Source: Liolophura sinensis (taxonomy: Eukaryota > Mollusca > Polyplacophora > Chitonida > Chitonidae). Taken from it: DNA of 64,000 bases. Both the position numbers and the translations under genes were made by a program. The stretch lies in NCBI RefSeq assembly GCF_032854445.1, contig NC_088305.1, forward strand, positions 11,455,717 through 11,519,716, given 5' to 3'. Positions 43,115 through 55,689 of the stretch are shown here, in pieces. The notes beneath the pieces were generated by a model. That model ran no database searches and had not been told where the DNA came from. It saw nothing but the letters and a program-made list of their open reading frames with translations. How positions within the stretch are numbered: position 1 is the stretch's first letter; every line of letters begins with the position of its first letter.

Positions 43115-43500
43115 GGCAGTGTGTTTGAGAAATTGATTTAAATCAATTATTTGAAGTAGCCTCCCTTAAAGTTTGCTAAGGTACAGGTTTATCTTCTATC
43201 GTGGCATGCGTCACATAGTAGTTTGTGTGGAAGTGATCAAATTGCCTGGCTAAAGTGACATTGTGGACACTAGGGCAACACAAAGGGAAGTACACATAAA
43301 TTTGTATTCAGGAAACGTCATGTTTTAATGACTAGAATAATGTTTTGGAGATTAATCTAATTTCAAGGTTTTGAATGATTCCTGTAACTTCCTTCTTCCC
43401 TAAACATGGATTAAACCTAGACGTCAGTCAAAATGGACATTCCCAGTCATTTCCGGGGACGTTTTTATTTCAAGGCTATAGACTCAATGATTTTTTCTGC

Positions 43501-43655
43501 TCTGGCCATAAGTGGGAAGGTCTGCCAGCAACCTGCAGATGGTCGTGGGTTTCCCCTGGGCTCTGCCCGGTCTCCTCCCTCCATAATGCTGGCCACCGTT
43601 GCATAAGTGAAATATTCTTGAGTACCATGTAAAACACCAATCAAATAAATAAATA
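43501..43655 (+). mobile_element. SINE-A fragment
   Basis: Forward 3' half: GTGGGAAGGTCTGCCAGCAA to the AAACACCAATCAAATAAAT tail. Confidence 0.85.
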
Positions 43656-43758
43656 TATCAATGACTTTCTGAATGAAGTATTAAATCAGAATAATTCACG
43701 TGTGTATTATCAAACATGACATATTCCTTTGATGATTCACAATGCAACAAATGGAAGA

Positions 43759-43945
43759 GTGAGTGAGTGAGTGCTTGGGGATTAACGCCGTACTTAACAA
43801 CTTTTCAGTTATATGACGACGAAGGAATCCTTAGGGTGCATGTACTTGTAATGTTCCTCTTTGTTGCAGGACGGATTTCCACCACGCATTTATCTAGTGC
43901 GGCTTAACCGACATGCCTTACGGAAGGCCAGTAAGCCACCCTGCT
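43759..43945 (-). mobile_element. SINE-B, truncated
   Basis: Reversed 3' half: GAGTGAGTGAGTGCTTGGGG, TATATGACGACGAAGGAATC and AGGACGGATTTCCACC. It stops before the conserved core. Confidence 0.85.
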
Positions 43946-44017
43946 TGAGATCAGTACGTTGTGAGCTTAGCAATTCTCCGATCATATTTAAGGGCCATAT
44001 ATACCCTCTTCCGTTCC

Positions 44018-44218
44018 TCAACCTTTTCTCACACGACACAGCAACTTTCTGGGCAATTTATGTACATTTTTAACTTGATTTTGGAACTGCATAAAACTAC
44101 ATTAGTTGGATTGACCAATTTTAGGTTTTTACTCAAAGTGTGAATTTATCAGTTAACACAGTTTTATGCCTTCAGAATATGCTTAAATAAACATCTTGCA
44201 AACATGCTAAAAGGTTGA
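44018..44218 (+). mobile_element. MITE family 1, copy b (TIR TCAACCTTTT)
   Basis: Exact terminal inverted repeats TCAACCTTTT and AAAAGGTTGA bound 201 bp. The interior contains GAATATGCTTAAATAAACAT, shared with the two other copies. Non-coding. Confidence 0.75.
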
Positions 44219-44660
44219 ACGATTAAGTTAAGTAGCTTTTGTTACCCCTTAGAGACACTCAAATTACAGCAAATCTTAAAAAAAGACAAAACTATGGGGA
44301 ATTGTGCATGATAACTATAGCTTAAATTCACTTAAAATCCTTTATTTTCTTACGAACTGAATGCCCAGAGTGTGGTTAGTAATATTGGCACTATAAATGG
44401 TTTCTTAATGTCTGAAAATATTTTAGCCCAAATTAGCCCAATAAAAAGTTGTCCAAATGAAGAAGCTCTATTTGGCCCTGCAAAGGAATGATGTGATGAA
44501 AATTGTCTTGTGGTTTTTGCACCTTCTTATTAGAGCAAGAGGACTTCTAAGACTGATGTGTTTAATCTTAGTTTTTTGTACATGTAAGTGTACCTGTGGA
44601 CACGGGCATTTATGTGGACCTGGGTACATGCAGTATTTACATTAATATATGTGCACGTGT

Positions 44661-44824
44661 ATTTATTTATTTCTTTGGTTCGTGTTTTACGCCGTACTCA
44701 AGAATATTTCACTTATACAACGGTGACCAGCATTATGGTGGGAGGAAACCAGGCAGAGCCCGGAGTTAACCCAAGGACCATCCGCAGGTTGCAGGTAGAC
44801 CTTCCCAGGTACGGCCAGAGAGGT
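44661..44824 (-). mobile_element. SINE-A fragment
   Basis: Reversed 3' two thirds, ending at TACGGCCAGAGAGG. A second fragment of the same family follows 30 bases on. Confidence 0.85.
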
Positions 44825-44850
44825 GTACATGTCAGAATCCAGTTCCCAAG

Positions 44851-44968
44851 GTATTTTGTTTCATTGATGTTTTACACTGTACTCAAGAATATTTCACTTA
44901 TACAATGGTGGCCAGCACTATGGTGGGAGGAAACTGAGCAGAGTCTGGAGGAAACCCACGACCATTCA
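44851..44968 (-). mobile_element. SINE-A fragment
   Basis: Reversed 3' half, ending at GAGGAAACCCACGACCATTC. Confidence 0.8.
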
Positions 44969-45224
44969 GACTCAAGGTAATAGTCCAGGTGTATGCACTT
45001 ACATGTAGGTGTGTTTGGTTGTTAAGTATGGCATTAAGCAGCAATCAGATCAATAAGTACTGAATGTACATGTAGAATGTGTCTGATATGTAGAGCCAGA
45101 GGTTGATTAAAATATATTTGTTTGAGTGATGAAGGACAAAATTCTGTCGTGGGCAACCAAAATTTTCACGTATCTTTTCCATAGACGTTCCCTGTTGTCT
45201 TTACCCGGTTTCCTGTAGGAAGTT

Positions 45225-45935
45225 TCAGGTTTTCTATGGTCTCTTCAGTGTCCCTGTGAGGGCACTATCAGTTTTTCTTTGGGCACTAGTCTATACCATG
45301 TTCCGTGTGGTCAGTACCAAATTTTCTCCAGTGTATCCCAGGTTCCCTGTGGTCACTGTTCATCAGGTTACGTGTCCCCACTGTCTACCAGGTTAGCTCT
45401 GGGCACTGTCCACCATGTTTCCTGTGGGCACTGTCCACCATGTTTCCTAGGGGCACTGTCTACCATGTTTCCTGTGAGCACTGGCTACCATGTTTTCTGT
45501 GGGCACTGTCCACAGTGTTTCGTGGGGGCACTACATGTATCTACCATATTTCCTGTGAGCATTGTCAACCATGTTTCCTGTAGGCACTATCATGTTTTCT
45601 GTGGGCACTGTCATGAATGTCTACCATACTTCCTGTGATCAGTGTCTATCTTGGTTCCTTTGGTCACTGTCCACCATGTTTCCTGTGGGCACTGTCTGCC
45701 ATGTTTCCTGCAGGCACTATCATGTTTTCTGTGGGCACTGTCATGACTGTGTACCATGTTTCCTGTGATCACTGTCTATCTTGTTTTCTTTGGTCACTGT
45801 CCACCATGTTTCCTGTGGGCACTATCTGTCATGTTTCCTGTGGGCACTGTCTGCCTTGTTTCTTGTGAGCACTGTCTATCATGTTTCCTGTGGGCACTGT
45901 CCACCATGTTTCCTGGTGCACTGTGTACGAGGTTA
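45225..45935 (+). repeat. Minisatellite, about 24-bp unit
   Basis: Variants of ACCATGTTTCCTGTGGGCAC plus TGTC repeat roughly 28 times with much substitution. Overlapping open frames in this interval are repeat translations. Confidence 0.85.
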
Positions 45936-46775
45936 CAGTGGACACTGCCATTTTTAATAACCTGAATGCTAGGTTTATAATAAAGTGTGTGTTATGTGCA
46001 TCATGTAATATATAAATGTAGTGCAGAAGTTGAAAAAGTTGGAGATACATGCAACTGCCTTTTTATCTGGAGAATGTCTGACCGTGCATTATTTTTGTAT
46101 GGAGTTATGTATGACATACCTGCATGTCTGTTATTCATGTGCCCTGCAGACATGTGTCCAGGGGTCCGATCTTGTGCAGGGACTATAAGCTGTGTGGGGG
46201 GTCACCTTGCTCCTTCGTACCTGTTCACATTAACCTGTGGTTTCACCTGGCTGCTTTCATCTATGTCATTCAGGATCAGGCCATTATTTATAACATGTGC
46301 ACATTCATGTTTATTGCACTGCAAGACTTTATAGCTACATGTACCTAATAGCAGTTTGATAATTAGGAAACTGTTTGTTCGTGAGAGTGAATGATACGTA
46401 TAACAGCTGGGAAAGAAGACTGTTTATGCGTTGGGATGCCCAGTATTATATATGTACATGTAAGTTTTACCAGCCTACACTGTTGTGATGTACGGCGCAA
46501 AATGTAAATTATTTAAGTGAGCCTTTTTCGGCCCTTTTTATATACATGCAAGTTTATACTGTATGGCAGAGTGCATGGTCTATAGCTTTGACAAGTTATT
46601 GGAACTTAAAGATCTAACTCGAGTCAACCTGACTGTTGAGTCTGGTCCTAAGGAGTCTTGAAGCAGCACAACTGGAGAGGCATTCCAGTTGTTCCAGTTG
46701 TTACGTTTAAGCCACTTCATGAAGTCTAACCATACACGTACATACACATATTTAAATGAATTTAATTTATTTTGT

Positions 46776-46868
46776 TTTATTTATTTATTTGAATGGTGTT
46801 TTACGCTGTACTCAAGAATATTTCTTTTGTACAACGGAGGCTGGCAGTATGGGTGAAAGGAAACCTGG
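46776..46868 (-). mobile_element. SINE-A fragment
   Basis: Reversed 3' end with TGGTGTTTTACGCTGTACTC, broken after GAAAGGAAACC. Confidence 0.8.
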
Positions 46869-46988
46869 GGTTCAATCTTGAAGACATTTTCAAGACTACA
46901 AGCATGTGTTGACAAAAGACCAACTTTTGGACAGTCAGATGAGTTGCGACCGAGTTTAGTTAGTTCTCTGTCTGGTTACCTGTGCTTC

Positions 46989-48008
46989 TGGCACCCACTC
47001 TCCCCTCTCAACACACTTGTATACACACTAACACACACAGCCTTGAGTATTGTTTCTTGCACCCACTCCCCCCCTCCCAACACACTTGTATGCACACTAA
47101 CACACACAGCCTTGAGTATTGTTTCTTGCACCCACTCCCCCCTCCCAACACACTTGTATGCACACTAACACACACAGCCTTGAGTATTGTTTCTTGCACC
47201 CCCTCCCCCCCTCCCAACACACTTGTATGCACACTAACACACACAGCCTTGAGTATTGTTTCTTGCACCCACTCCCCCCTCCCAACACACTTGTATGCAC
47301 ACTAACACACACAACCTTAAGTATTGTTTCTTGTGCCCACTCCCCCTCCCAACACACTTGTATGCACACTAACACACACAGCCTTGAGTATTGTTTCTTG
47401 CACCCACTCCCCCCTCCCAACACACTTGTATGCACACTAACACACACAGCCTTGAGTATTGTGTCTTGCACCAACTCCCCCCCTCCCAACACACTTGTAT
47501 GCACACTAACACACACAGCCTTGAGTATTGTTTCTTGCACCCACTCTCCCCTCCCAACACACTTGTATTCACACTAACACACACAGCCTTGAGTATTGTG
47601 TCTTGCACCAACTCCCCCCTCCCAACACACTTGTATGCACACTAACACACACAGTCTTGAGTATTGTTTCTTGCACCCACTCTCCCCTCCCAACACACTT
47701 GTATTCACACTAACACACACAGCCTTGAGTATTGTTTCTTGCACCCACTCTCCCCTCCCAACACACTTGTATGCACACTAACACACACAGCCTTGAGTAT
47801 TGTTTCTTGCACCCACTCCCCCCTCCCAACACACTTGTATGCACACTAACACACACAGCCTTGAGTATTGTTTCTTGCACCCACTCCCCCCTCCCAACAC
47901 ACTTGTATGCACACTAACACACACAGCCTTGAGTATTGTTTCTTGCACCCACTCTCCCCTCCCAACACACTTGTATGCACACTAACACACACTGCCTTGA
48001 GTATGGTT
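46989..48008 (+). repeat. Minisatellite, 68-bp unit, 15 copies
   Basis: Each unit has CACCCACTCCCCCCTCCCAA, CACACTTGTATGCACACTAA, CACACACAGCCTTGAGTATT and GTTTCTTG. Units are over 95 percent alike, indicating recent expansion. Overlapping open frames on both strands arise because three units, 204 bp, keep frame. Confidence 0.95.
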
Positions 48009-48036
48009 GCACCTTGTACATGATGCCCAAAGCCTT

Positions 48037-48403
48037 ACTACCGGCCCGGATAGCACAGTTAGTAGAGCGTCCGCTTCGGGACCGGTAAATCCAGGATCAA
48101 TCCTTGATCGAGTCACACCTAAGACTTTAAAAGAGGAAGTTGTAACTTCCTCGCTTGGCGTTCAGCATGAAGGGGATAGTGCAACGACTGGTTGACCCGT
48201 ATCAGTATAATGGCTCAGGCGGGGCGGCTTACTTGCCTTCGGTAAGTCGTCTCAGTGAAGCAGCACTAAATAAAAGAGCGGTGGAAATCCGTCCTGCATC
48301 AATGAGGCACATTACACGTACATGCACCCTAATGATTCCTTCGTCGTCATATGACTGAAAAATTGTTGAGTACGACGTTAAACCTCAAGCACTCACTCAC
48401 TCA
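48037..48403 (+). mobile_element. SINE-B, full-length copy with target-site duplication
   Basis: A tRNA-like head (box A TAGCACAGTTAG, box B GGATCAATCC), a core with GACTGGTTGACCCGTATCAG, and a long body ending in CACTCACTCAC. A 10-bp duplication CCAAAGCCTT flanks it at 48027-48036 and 48404-48413. The central core points to a SINE superfamily with a conserved domain. Confidence 0.9.
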
Positions 48404-49444
48404 CCAAAGCCTTGCGTCCTTATTGTACGAAAGACTTATGGACTTTTTTAACATCAGCTCAGAACTTCAAGGATATGTGAAACAGTTGATATGGAGTTTA
48501 CGATGTGCCCTAAAATATAAAAGTACAAAAAAGCCTCTGAGCTGTGCTCTTGAGGTGTGAATATGGCTTTATAAACTTCAGTTTTTCAAAGGACCAAGCG
48601 GTCCCAGGTGGAAATGAAGTAGCCAGCGATGGTGACGTCAACAGCGATAACTGTCAAAACAACTTTGTTGGGGGCAGGTCCCGAATTGAGCGCCCTGAGC
48701 TGGTCCCGCATTCCAGTTTTATCGTCGTTGATATCATTTCCGAATATTCCCTACCATTGACAAAAAATATGCATAAAATATACATGATAGAGGGGTTATT
48801 AAGAAATATACAGAATGCCTCAAAACAGGTTTTAAAAAATTTTCATTTCTTTGGCATGTATATCTTCCTTCATTTTCCCTAATACCATACTTTTCGTTTA
48901 TAGGAACTTTTCTTGTATCCTTTATACATCAAACAAACTTTGTATACATGTAGATCTATGTAGATGAACTTGTATCCTAAGGTATAAACCTGCTTGTCGT
49001 ATTATGGCCTTGAATACAAACACGATTTGCTGCAGCTATCATCTTCAGTTTACAGTAGCATGTACAAATGCATGTGTCTTGGTGACACAACATGTAGTTG
49101 TTGTGTAATAAACACAGTAGCCTGTCACACCTTGACCTAAATACACTTAACTAAGTTGACACATTCATAGCACATAGCACATGTAAGTGTGACCCTGAGA
49201 TTGTAGTGATACGCATGCACATGTACATGTATGTAGACATGAACTTCATATGCATCACTTGCTACTGTACTGTTAAAGCACTGCTCATGTTGCTTAGAGA
49301 ATTAGAATTTCTGTATACACATGTACACTCTGTGTAGGGCTTTAATAACACAGGTACATGTATGAAAAGATGAATTTTCTAGTGTTAACTGACAGGTACA
49401 AACAAACAGTGTATGAACAATGTTGCAGGTGCTCTTCTTTTTTT

Positions 49445-49462
49445 TTGGGGGGGGGGGGGGTA
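49445..49462. repeat. Poly-G tract
   Basis: TTTTTTTTTT followed by about 14 G. Similar G-tracts are at 8521-8532, 50681-50694 and 56460-56468. Confidence 0.85.
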
Positions 49463-49677
49463 TGTTATACAAACATGTGTATACATGTACCTGTATATTT
49501 ATCAGAAATATTAAGTTCGAGAACTTCTTACATGTGCGTTCCATGTCAAAAGTTTTATTTTTATATAAGGGGGGAAAAAAAGAAAAGAGAAGTTTTAATA
49601 GCAGGATATTGAAATACATACATACAGTATACATATAATTGGGTAGGCTGATTACCAGGGCTGAACCCTTTCATGTG

Positions 49678-49701
49678 ACACACACACACACACACACACA
49701 C
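49678..49701. repeat. (CA)n microsatellite
   Basis: About 12 CA dinucleotides. Confidence 0.9.
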
Positions 49702-50847
49702 GTCATAATATACTCAGGGATCAAAGCCAGGTGACGAATACATTGATCAGGGATCATGCATCTGAGACGTCATTCTGTCATGCATCATGTGTTCCTTTCT
49801 TGATTCAGGTTACCATAGAATTGTATGTAGGTATAATGGCTTGTAAAGCAATGAATTGATATTACAAGTTTATGGCAAATAACTTAAAATTTCCCAAGTA
49901 AGTGTTGGAATTGACATTTTTCTAGCAGGATACGATCCTACCTCCTAAACACACCACAGAACACCTTTCTAAAGTCAATAAAACTCTCAGAATTGGGCAA
50001 AATAATGGGCAGCTTAATCATGGTCCAAATTTTAAGACATTTTCTGTACTTCAGTTATGAGTGTGTTGCTGAGCTTACCAGCTAGGGATTTGAACCAGCG
50101 TTCTCGGGATTTTGTGTCCGCATTTTAATACTAAAAACTAAAGGGAACCTGCAACCTGTCATGAAGGTACATGTATATACGGCATATACAAGTACATCTA
50201 TTCTGCCTTGTTACAAGCGCCAAGCAAGGAAGTACAAAGGTGGACAATTTTGCAATCTCTGAAGCGATACATTTTGTTTAAAACCTAGTTCTGTTCGAAT
50301 GAAACACTGATTGAAGTCCGCATGGGTTGGAGCAGTCAACTGTTTTTGTTACATAATGAAGTTGTGTAGAAATTATCATAGCCAAGAACGTTACACATGT
50401 AGAGCACATGTAGTTTTGTTTATGAATATTCATATTTCCTGGTGATCTGTCCAGTAATGGTAAGCGGATTATGATTGACAGTCTTTCCTGATGATAACTA
50501 GATAAATGATGTGATTGTCTGGCTAATCTCTGATCAGGGCTTCTGATTACCCGTCACCTGTGGTAATTACAGGTAACTAATTTGATGACCACTCTCATCT
50601 ATATGAAGGGCTAATGCTCATTACATACATGTAAGTGAGCTATCTTGTTCAACTATATTATAGATGTTCCTGTTTTGGGGAGGGGGGGGGGGGTTGTGCC
50701 TGTTATTCTCAATGTGTAGTAATTAGTTTGCTGTTAATGTGTTATTTGAACGTCTCCAGCCTATTTGCTGTTATACATTTTTTAAAACCGGCTTTGATAT
50801 TTTGGTACATCCTGTATACATGTTACTTGCACAAGCACCCTAATTCC

Positions 50848-50964
50848 TCAACCTTTTCGCAAAGAGCAACTTCTGGTGCAAAAGTGTAATTTTATCAGCC
50901 TGTACAAAATAATACGTTTAGAATATACTTGAATAAATGCCTGGCACACATGTGAAAAGGTTGA
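50848..50964 (+). mobile_element. MITE family 1, copy c (internally deleted)
   Basis: The same TCAACCTTTT/AAAAGGTTGA ends, with only 117 bp between them. It keeps AATATACTTGAATAAATGCC at the right end. Confidence 0.75.
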
Positions 50965-51421
50965 AGAGTTACAGTATGTTACACTTTGTACTCAGAGAAT
51001 GAGTTCCGTTTGAAGTTGCTGTTTTATATTGGAATTGGATAATGGAATAGGGTATTTAAAGAAAGCCATAATTTTCAAACTGACAAATATTTAAATACTT
51101 ACTATTGATACATGTAGTTTCAAAAATCGAACATCTTTACCAAGTCATGTATTTTCAAAGGTTAACGGGCAAAATCTTTCAAAACATGTACATGTATATA
51201 CATGCATGCACAGTTTATAGCTTTTATTTGCTTGCTCAGCACTTTAGCACATAGCTTACAATAATCTCCCCTGTCTGTGGCACCAGCTGTGATTTTCAGG
51301 TTTTATATGACATAAACATTTTTAACCTGTATTATATTATGTTGCATTACAAATGATCTAGGCTAGATGTTACTGTGTGTACGTATGGTGTGGGACCATT
51401 TACATTGTACCTTCACGCGCT

Positions 51422-51640
51422 GCTTCAGTGGCATAATGGTTAGACCATCCGCCTCGAAGTTGATAGACCTGCGATCAAACCTGGGCCGGGTCATAGCAAA
51501 TCCAAGGGGTTAATGCAAGACATTATGACTGGTTGGCCCGGTGTCAGTATAATGTGACTGGTTGAGATATGTCTGGTGTATTGTATATAATACTTCAGTG
51601 GCGGCAGCATGGGCTAGCCCTGCTACAGAAAAACGCAATG
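51422..51640 (+). mobile_element. SINE-C, tRNA-derived
   Basis: The head has GTGGCATAATGGTTAGACC as box A and GCGATCAAACCTGG as box B. It is followed by GACTGGTTGGCCCGGTGTCA and GTATAATGTGACTGG, clearly related to the SINE-B core although the head and tail differ. Confidence 0.75.
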
Positions 51641-51849
51641 TATGTACATGTACACACACCTAATGTGTAAAACCCCAAGCATGAATACATGTACATGTAC
51701 AAACATACAATCGCCTTCACTTAGAGGTACACGTAAGCATGTAAGTATTAATCTGCAGGTGTATATTCCTTCTCGGTACATGAGAGTGTGTTACATTGAC
51801 GAAGTGACTACCTTTCATAGTGAGGGTGTGGTGGAACTACAGTGTAATA

Positions 51850-51987
51850 GCAGTCTGACAGCAACTTGCGGATGGTCATGGGTTTTCACAACTCCCTGCA
51901 TGGTTTCCTCCCACCATAATGCTGGCCGCTGTCATAAGAGTGAAATATTCTTGAGCGTGGCGTAAACACCAATCAAATAAATAAATA
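51850..51987 (+). mobile_element. SINE-A fragment
   Basis: Forward 3' half from CAGCAACTTGCGGATGGTC to the AATCAAATAAATAAAT tail. Confidence 0.85.
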
Positions 51988-53019
51988 ACTAAAAGCCTAT
52001 ATACTTTAGCATTGTTACCTACCATGTTAGAATGAACACTGGTGGAGCTATTGTTTTTGTGCACTAAATACAGTATATGGAATATGCAATAAATTATTAT
52101 TTACCTCAACACGTAAACCTGACTTCATCTTCCCAAAGCCACAAATCTGACTTCAGCTTCCAGAATCTAGAAACTTGACTTTCACTTTTATCTTATGAAT
52201 AATAATGAAAAAATATGACAAATGAAAAAAAAAATGACATTATAAGGAAAACCACAACATGTCATCATGTATACATTCACTGAAAGCCATTTGATGTACA
52301 TGTATAGTAAAGTGGCAACAAGAGAATGATGTGACAAGTGAATGGTCAGGTGTTCTCAAGTATAGCTCTCCACACCGCTAGGCCAGCCATGTGATGTACC
52401 ACACATACCAGAAATTAGCCAACAGTTGCACATGTATATCAGAGTTCACAGATTTACGGTATGACCCGGATTTCATTTATATTTTAAATTTCCAGGTCAC
52501 CAGTCCACTTACACAAACACATATGTGTGAACAGGTATATTTATATTAACAATACAAGCCTCTTATCTAAACGATTCACTTGTACCACATGTAGTGACAC
52601 TAGTTTCAGCTTCAATAAGTAAGAACCGGATATCCTGTAAATGATACAAATATTTACTCATGACTAAGTTGCTCATTTTGCCTGATTATGAGACGATTTT
52701 TTTGTCTTAGAAAGGTGTTTTGAGGTTTGCTTTGAAGGTAAGATGATAAGGTGATGTCCTACTGAAGTAAATAATGCAAGTAATATTTTATGGTATTTAT
52801 TTGCCTCTGTAACTCCATGTTTTTGGATGGAATTTTCGATCATTTACTGTAGATCATGGGTAATTGTCACCCTCAGCACCCTCTCAGTTCTCTCGGGTCA
52901 GCTCTGCCCACCTTCTAGTCCAAAAGTTCCCTGTGTTTTAATAACCGAGAATATGAATTGTGAGCAGCAGTCCTTTCATAACCAGACTGCAATGAACAGC
53001 CTAGAATTGTCGTTGTCAC

Positions 53020-53061
53020 ATTAGTATGACATTAAATCCCAAGCACTCACTCACTCACTCT
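53020..53061 (+). mobile_element. SINE-B 3' tail remnant
   Basis: TATGACATTAAATCCCAAGC followed by ACTCACTCACTCACTC. Confidence 0.6.
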
Positions 53062-54451
53062 TTGTCTCATTAACCTAGGTGAAAACTTTATTTTGTGGTA
53101 ACTTTGTTTGTGTGTATGTATTTGAGTGGCAAAAACAAAAAAAAATAAAAACTTGCCGATGGTGATCTGGGGCACATGTACAATACAGTAAATACTGTAC
53201 AAAAAAAATTAATTAAGGCAACGTGAAAAGTAGGCGTTGATGCCTGATTGTAAGCTTAAGGGCACTACACACCTTTGTGCTGGTGTATTCTGTGAAGAAG
53301 TATTGATGGTTTTGTGTACACCAGATAGTAGCCTTACACAGCTGTAAATGGAATAATCCGACCATCAGTAAGGAACAGCTTATAAGGTCATATTTTAGAC
53401 GTTATTTTATTATGTACATGGAGAGCTTGGTAGTGTTAGAAAAGTTCATACACATTGTACACTAAGATAACAGTATTATAGGTCTACACTATGTTAGAAC
53501 ATGTTACATGTTGTGGTTGACCAAACAGGTTATTTGTGTACGTAATGATGGCCTCACAGGTGTGGGATATGGCTGTGTGTGTTGGGGTGGGGAAGAGGGT
53601 GTTTGTAGAGCTAAGAGGATGTGTTCAATACTGAGGCACGGCTCAAGGCTTTCTGCACTCCCCTGACATACATGTCGAGTAGATATAGCCTGTAGGTTCT
53701 AAGGTGAGTAATGAGTTGGAGCTAAGACCCCTTATTCCATGCCTTAACACTGAGGGTCTGGATGCACAGGTAAAAACGGATGTGTCATGTTTGTGTGTCG
53801 TCTAGCTGCCTGCCCTCCGCTGGCGACGAGGCAGAGCTCCTGGTGTAAGCTTTACCCGTTGATTGAGCACAGGTGAGGGCACATGGTGTTAACTTACCTG
53901 TCTACTCAGTGGCAGACCTGTACTGTCTTACACTTTTTACCTGTGTCTCTCCTGGCTCTGAGAAGAGATTACCTGTGGATATTTACCTGTCAGAGCTGGG
54001 AACTGTCTTAGCCTCACTGCAGATGGATACATGTGGGTATGTACATGCATGTATGTTATATTCCTCAGCTATTTAGACAAGTTTCGATCTATAAACCTCA
54101 GAGCTCATGAGTTAATAATTTACCTGTCAGTTTGAAAGCGATTGTCTTGACCTAATTGGCAGATGTCTACGTGTACGTACACAGCTCTAGATACCTGTTG
54201 TTCAAGACCTCTGGTCCGTTTTATATTTACCTGAGCTCTCAAAGCCTGTTTTATTTAATTCAATTAACATACATACTATATACATACTGTCATGACTGTA
54301 CATGTATGTATATATAGCACAGTTGAACAGCCTACACCCACCATGCCTACCACATGTACATCTGTGTATTGTATAGCTTCCTGTTGGTGTGACCATGTGT
54401 CAACTCAGACAAGGTGATGTCAGACATGTGGTGTGGCTGATCATGCAGACA

Positions 54452-54750
54452 CTACTGTAACCTGATGTCGTTGTTGCTCAAGCCTACTACAACGCATGGG
54501 TCATGGTTATGTAGTTTGCCCTCAGCTAGATTTTATTGACACCCACATTTTATTATCATCATTGTATACTTCATAATAACCGTATATGTAAATGTACTGA
54601 CTACTGTAACCTGATGTCGTTGTTGCTCAAGCCTACTACAACGCATGGGTCATGGTTACGTAGTTTGTCCTCAGCTATGTTTTTTTGATACCCACATTGT
54701 ATTATCATCAGTACATATTTCACAATAACTGTATATGTAAATGTACTGAC
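54452..54750. repeat. Direct tandem duplication, two units of about 149 bp
   Basis: CTACTGTAACCTGATGTCGT starts units at 54452 and 54601. They are about 90 percent alike to their ends (TATATGTAAATGTACTGAC). No coding signature. Confidence 0.9.
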
Positions 54751-55116
54751 CTGTTTTTCAGACTGTTTACACAAGTACAAATGTAGGCCTTATTTACATA
54801 TTCTGTCTACATTACCTAACCCATTGTACGCAGCCCATGCTGTACATCAGAGCATGATATCTATCTGCTGAGGATTGTCACTGCTTAGTTTTGTCATACA
54901 TTTACAGTAGCCTGGGTCTTGTGTATGAACAACTGATCAGAACAGTTTTAGCCTGTTTAAAAATTTAAGGTGAGATATTGTTTGAGAGAAAGAGAGAGAG
55001 AGGGATGGAAGTGCATCTGTGTCTCTTGTGGTGTCAGTCATGATTGTCAGTGTTCAGTAGCGTCTAGATCGTGACTTGCTATTATGAAGAAAGTTGAGGG
55101 TTAGCTTTCCTTTACA

Positions 55117-55623
55117 CCTGGATGACAATGTTCATAGGGCCTCGAATAGTCAAGGTTGGGTGCCCTTCAGCCCGGTAGGATGAGTTGTAAAATTTCAGAA
55201 AACCGTCGATTACTAATGTACCTCTCCCACCCAGCCACTCCTTTACAAAGCTTAGGGTCCTAGGGCACCTGTGTTAAAATCCCAAGATGTTGATAATCCC
55301 AAAGGTAAATGTCCATCCATATTTATTGAAGTCCCCCTCTCCACTGACTTCTCAAATTTACAAAATTGCCACCTTCTACACGGCGCCCATGTGCGGCCAG
55401 ACAACTGGATACAGCAGAGAGGGGGACTTTAATAAATATCAGTGGAGATTTACGACAGTTTGGGATTTTAACAGTCAGGTGCCCAGCCAGGTGTAAAGAA
55501 GTGGCAGGGTGGGTCAAGGTATGTTAGTAATCGACTGTTTGCCAAAATTTTACAACTCATCCTGCCGGGTTAAAGGGGATCTAGCCATTACTTTACGAGG
55601 CCCTTTGAGCATTGTCATCCAGG
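55117..55623. mobile_element. Foldback transposon, about 507 bp
   Basis: The ends CCTGGATGACAATG and CATTGTCATCCAGG are inverted, and the arms continue for about 100 bases each (GGGCCTCG..., GATGAGTTGTAAAATTT..., TCGATTACTAA...). Inner arms also pair: AGAGGGGGACTTTAATAAAT against its complement near 55320. Nearly the whole element could form one hairpin. Non-coding. Confidence 0.85.
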
Positions 55624-55689
55624 GCTAGCTTGACTCTTTGTGGTGCCTCTTTGTGGTGCCGCTATTACCTACTGAGTGTTGTCTGTGTT

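Noticed and set aside
46982..47985. Multiple overlapping repeat-protein frames on both strands
   Set aside because: All fall inside the 68-bp minisatellite and change frame every unit.
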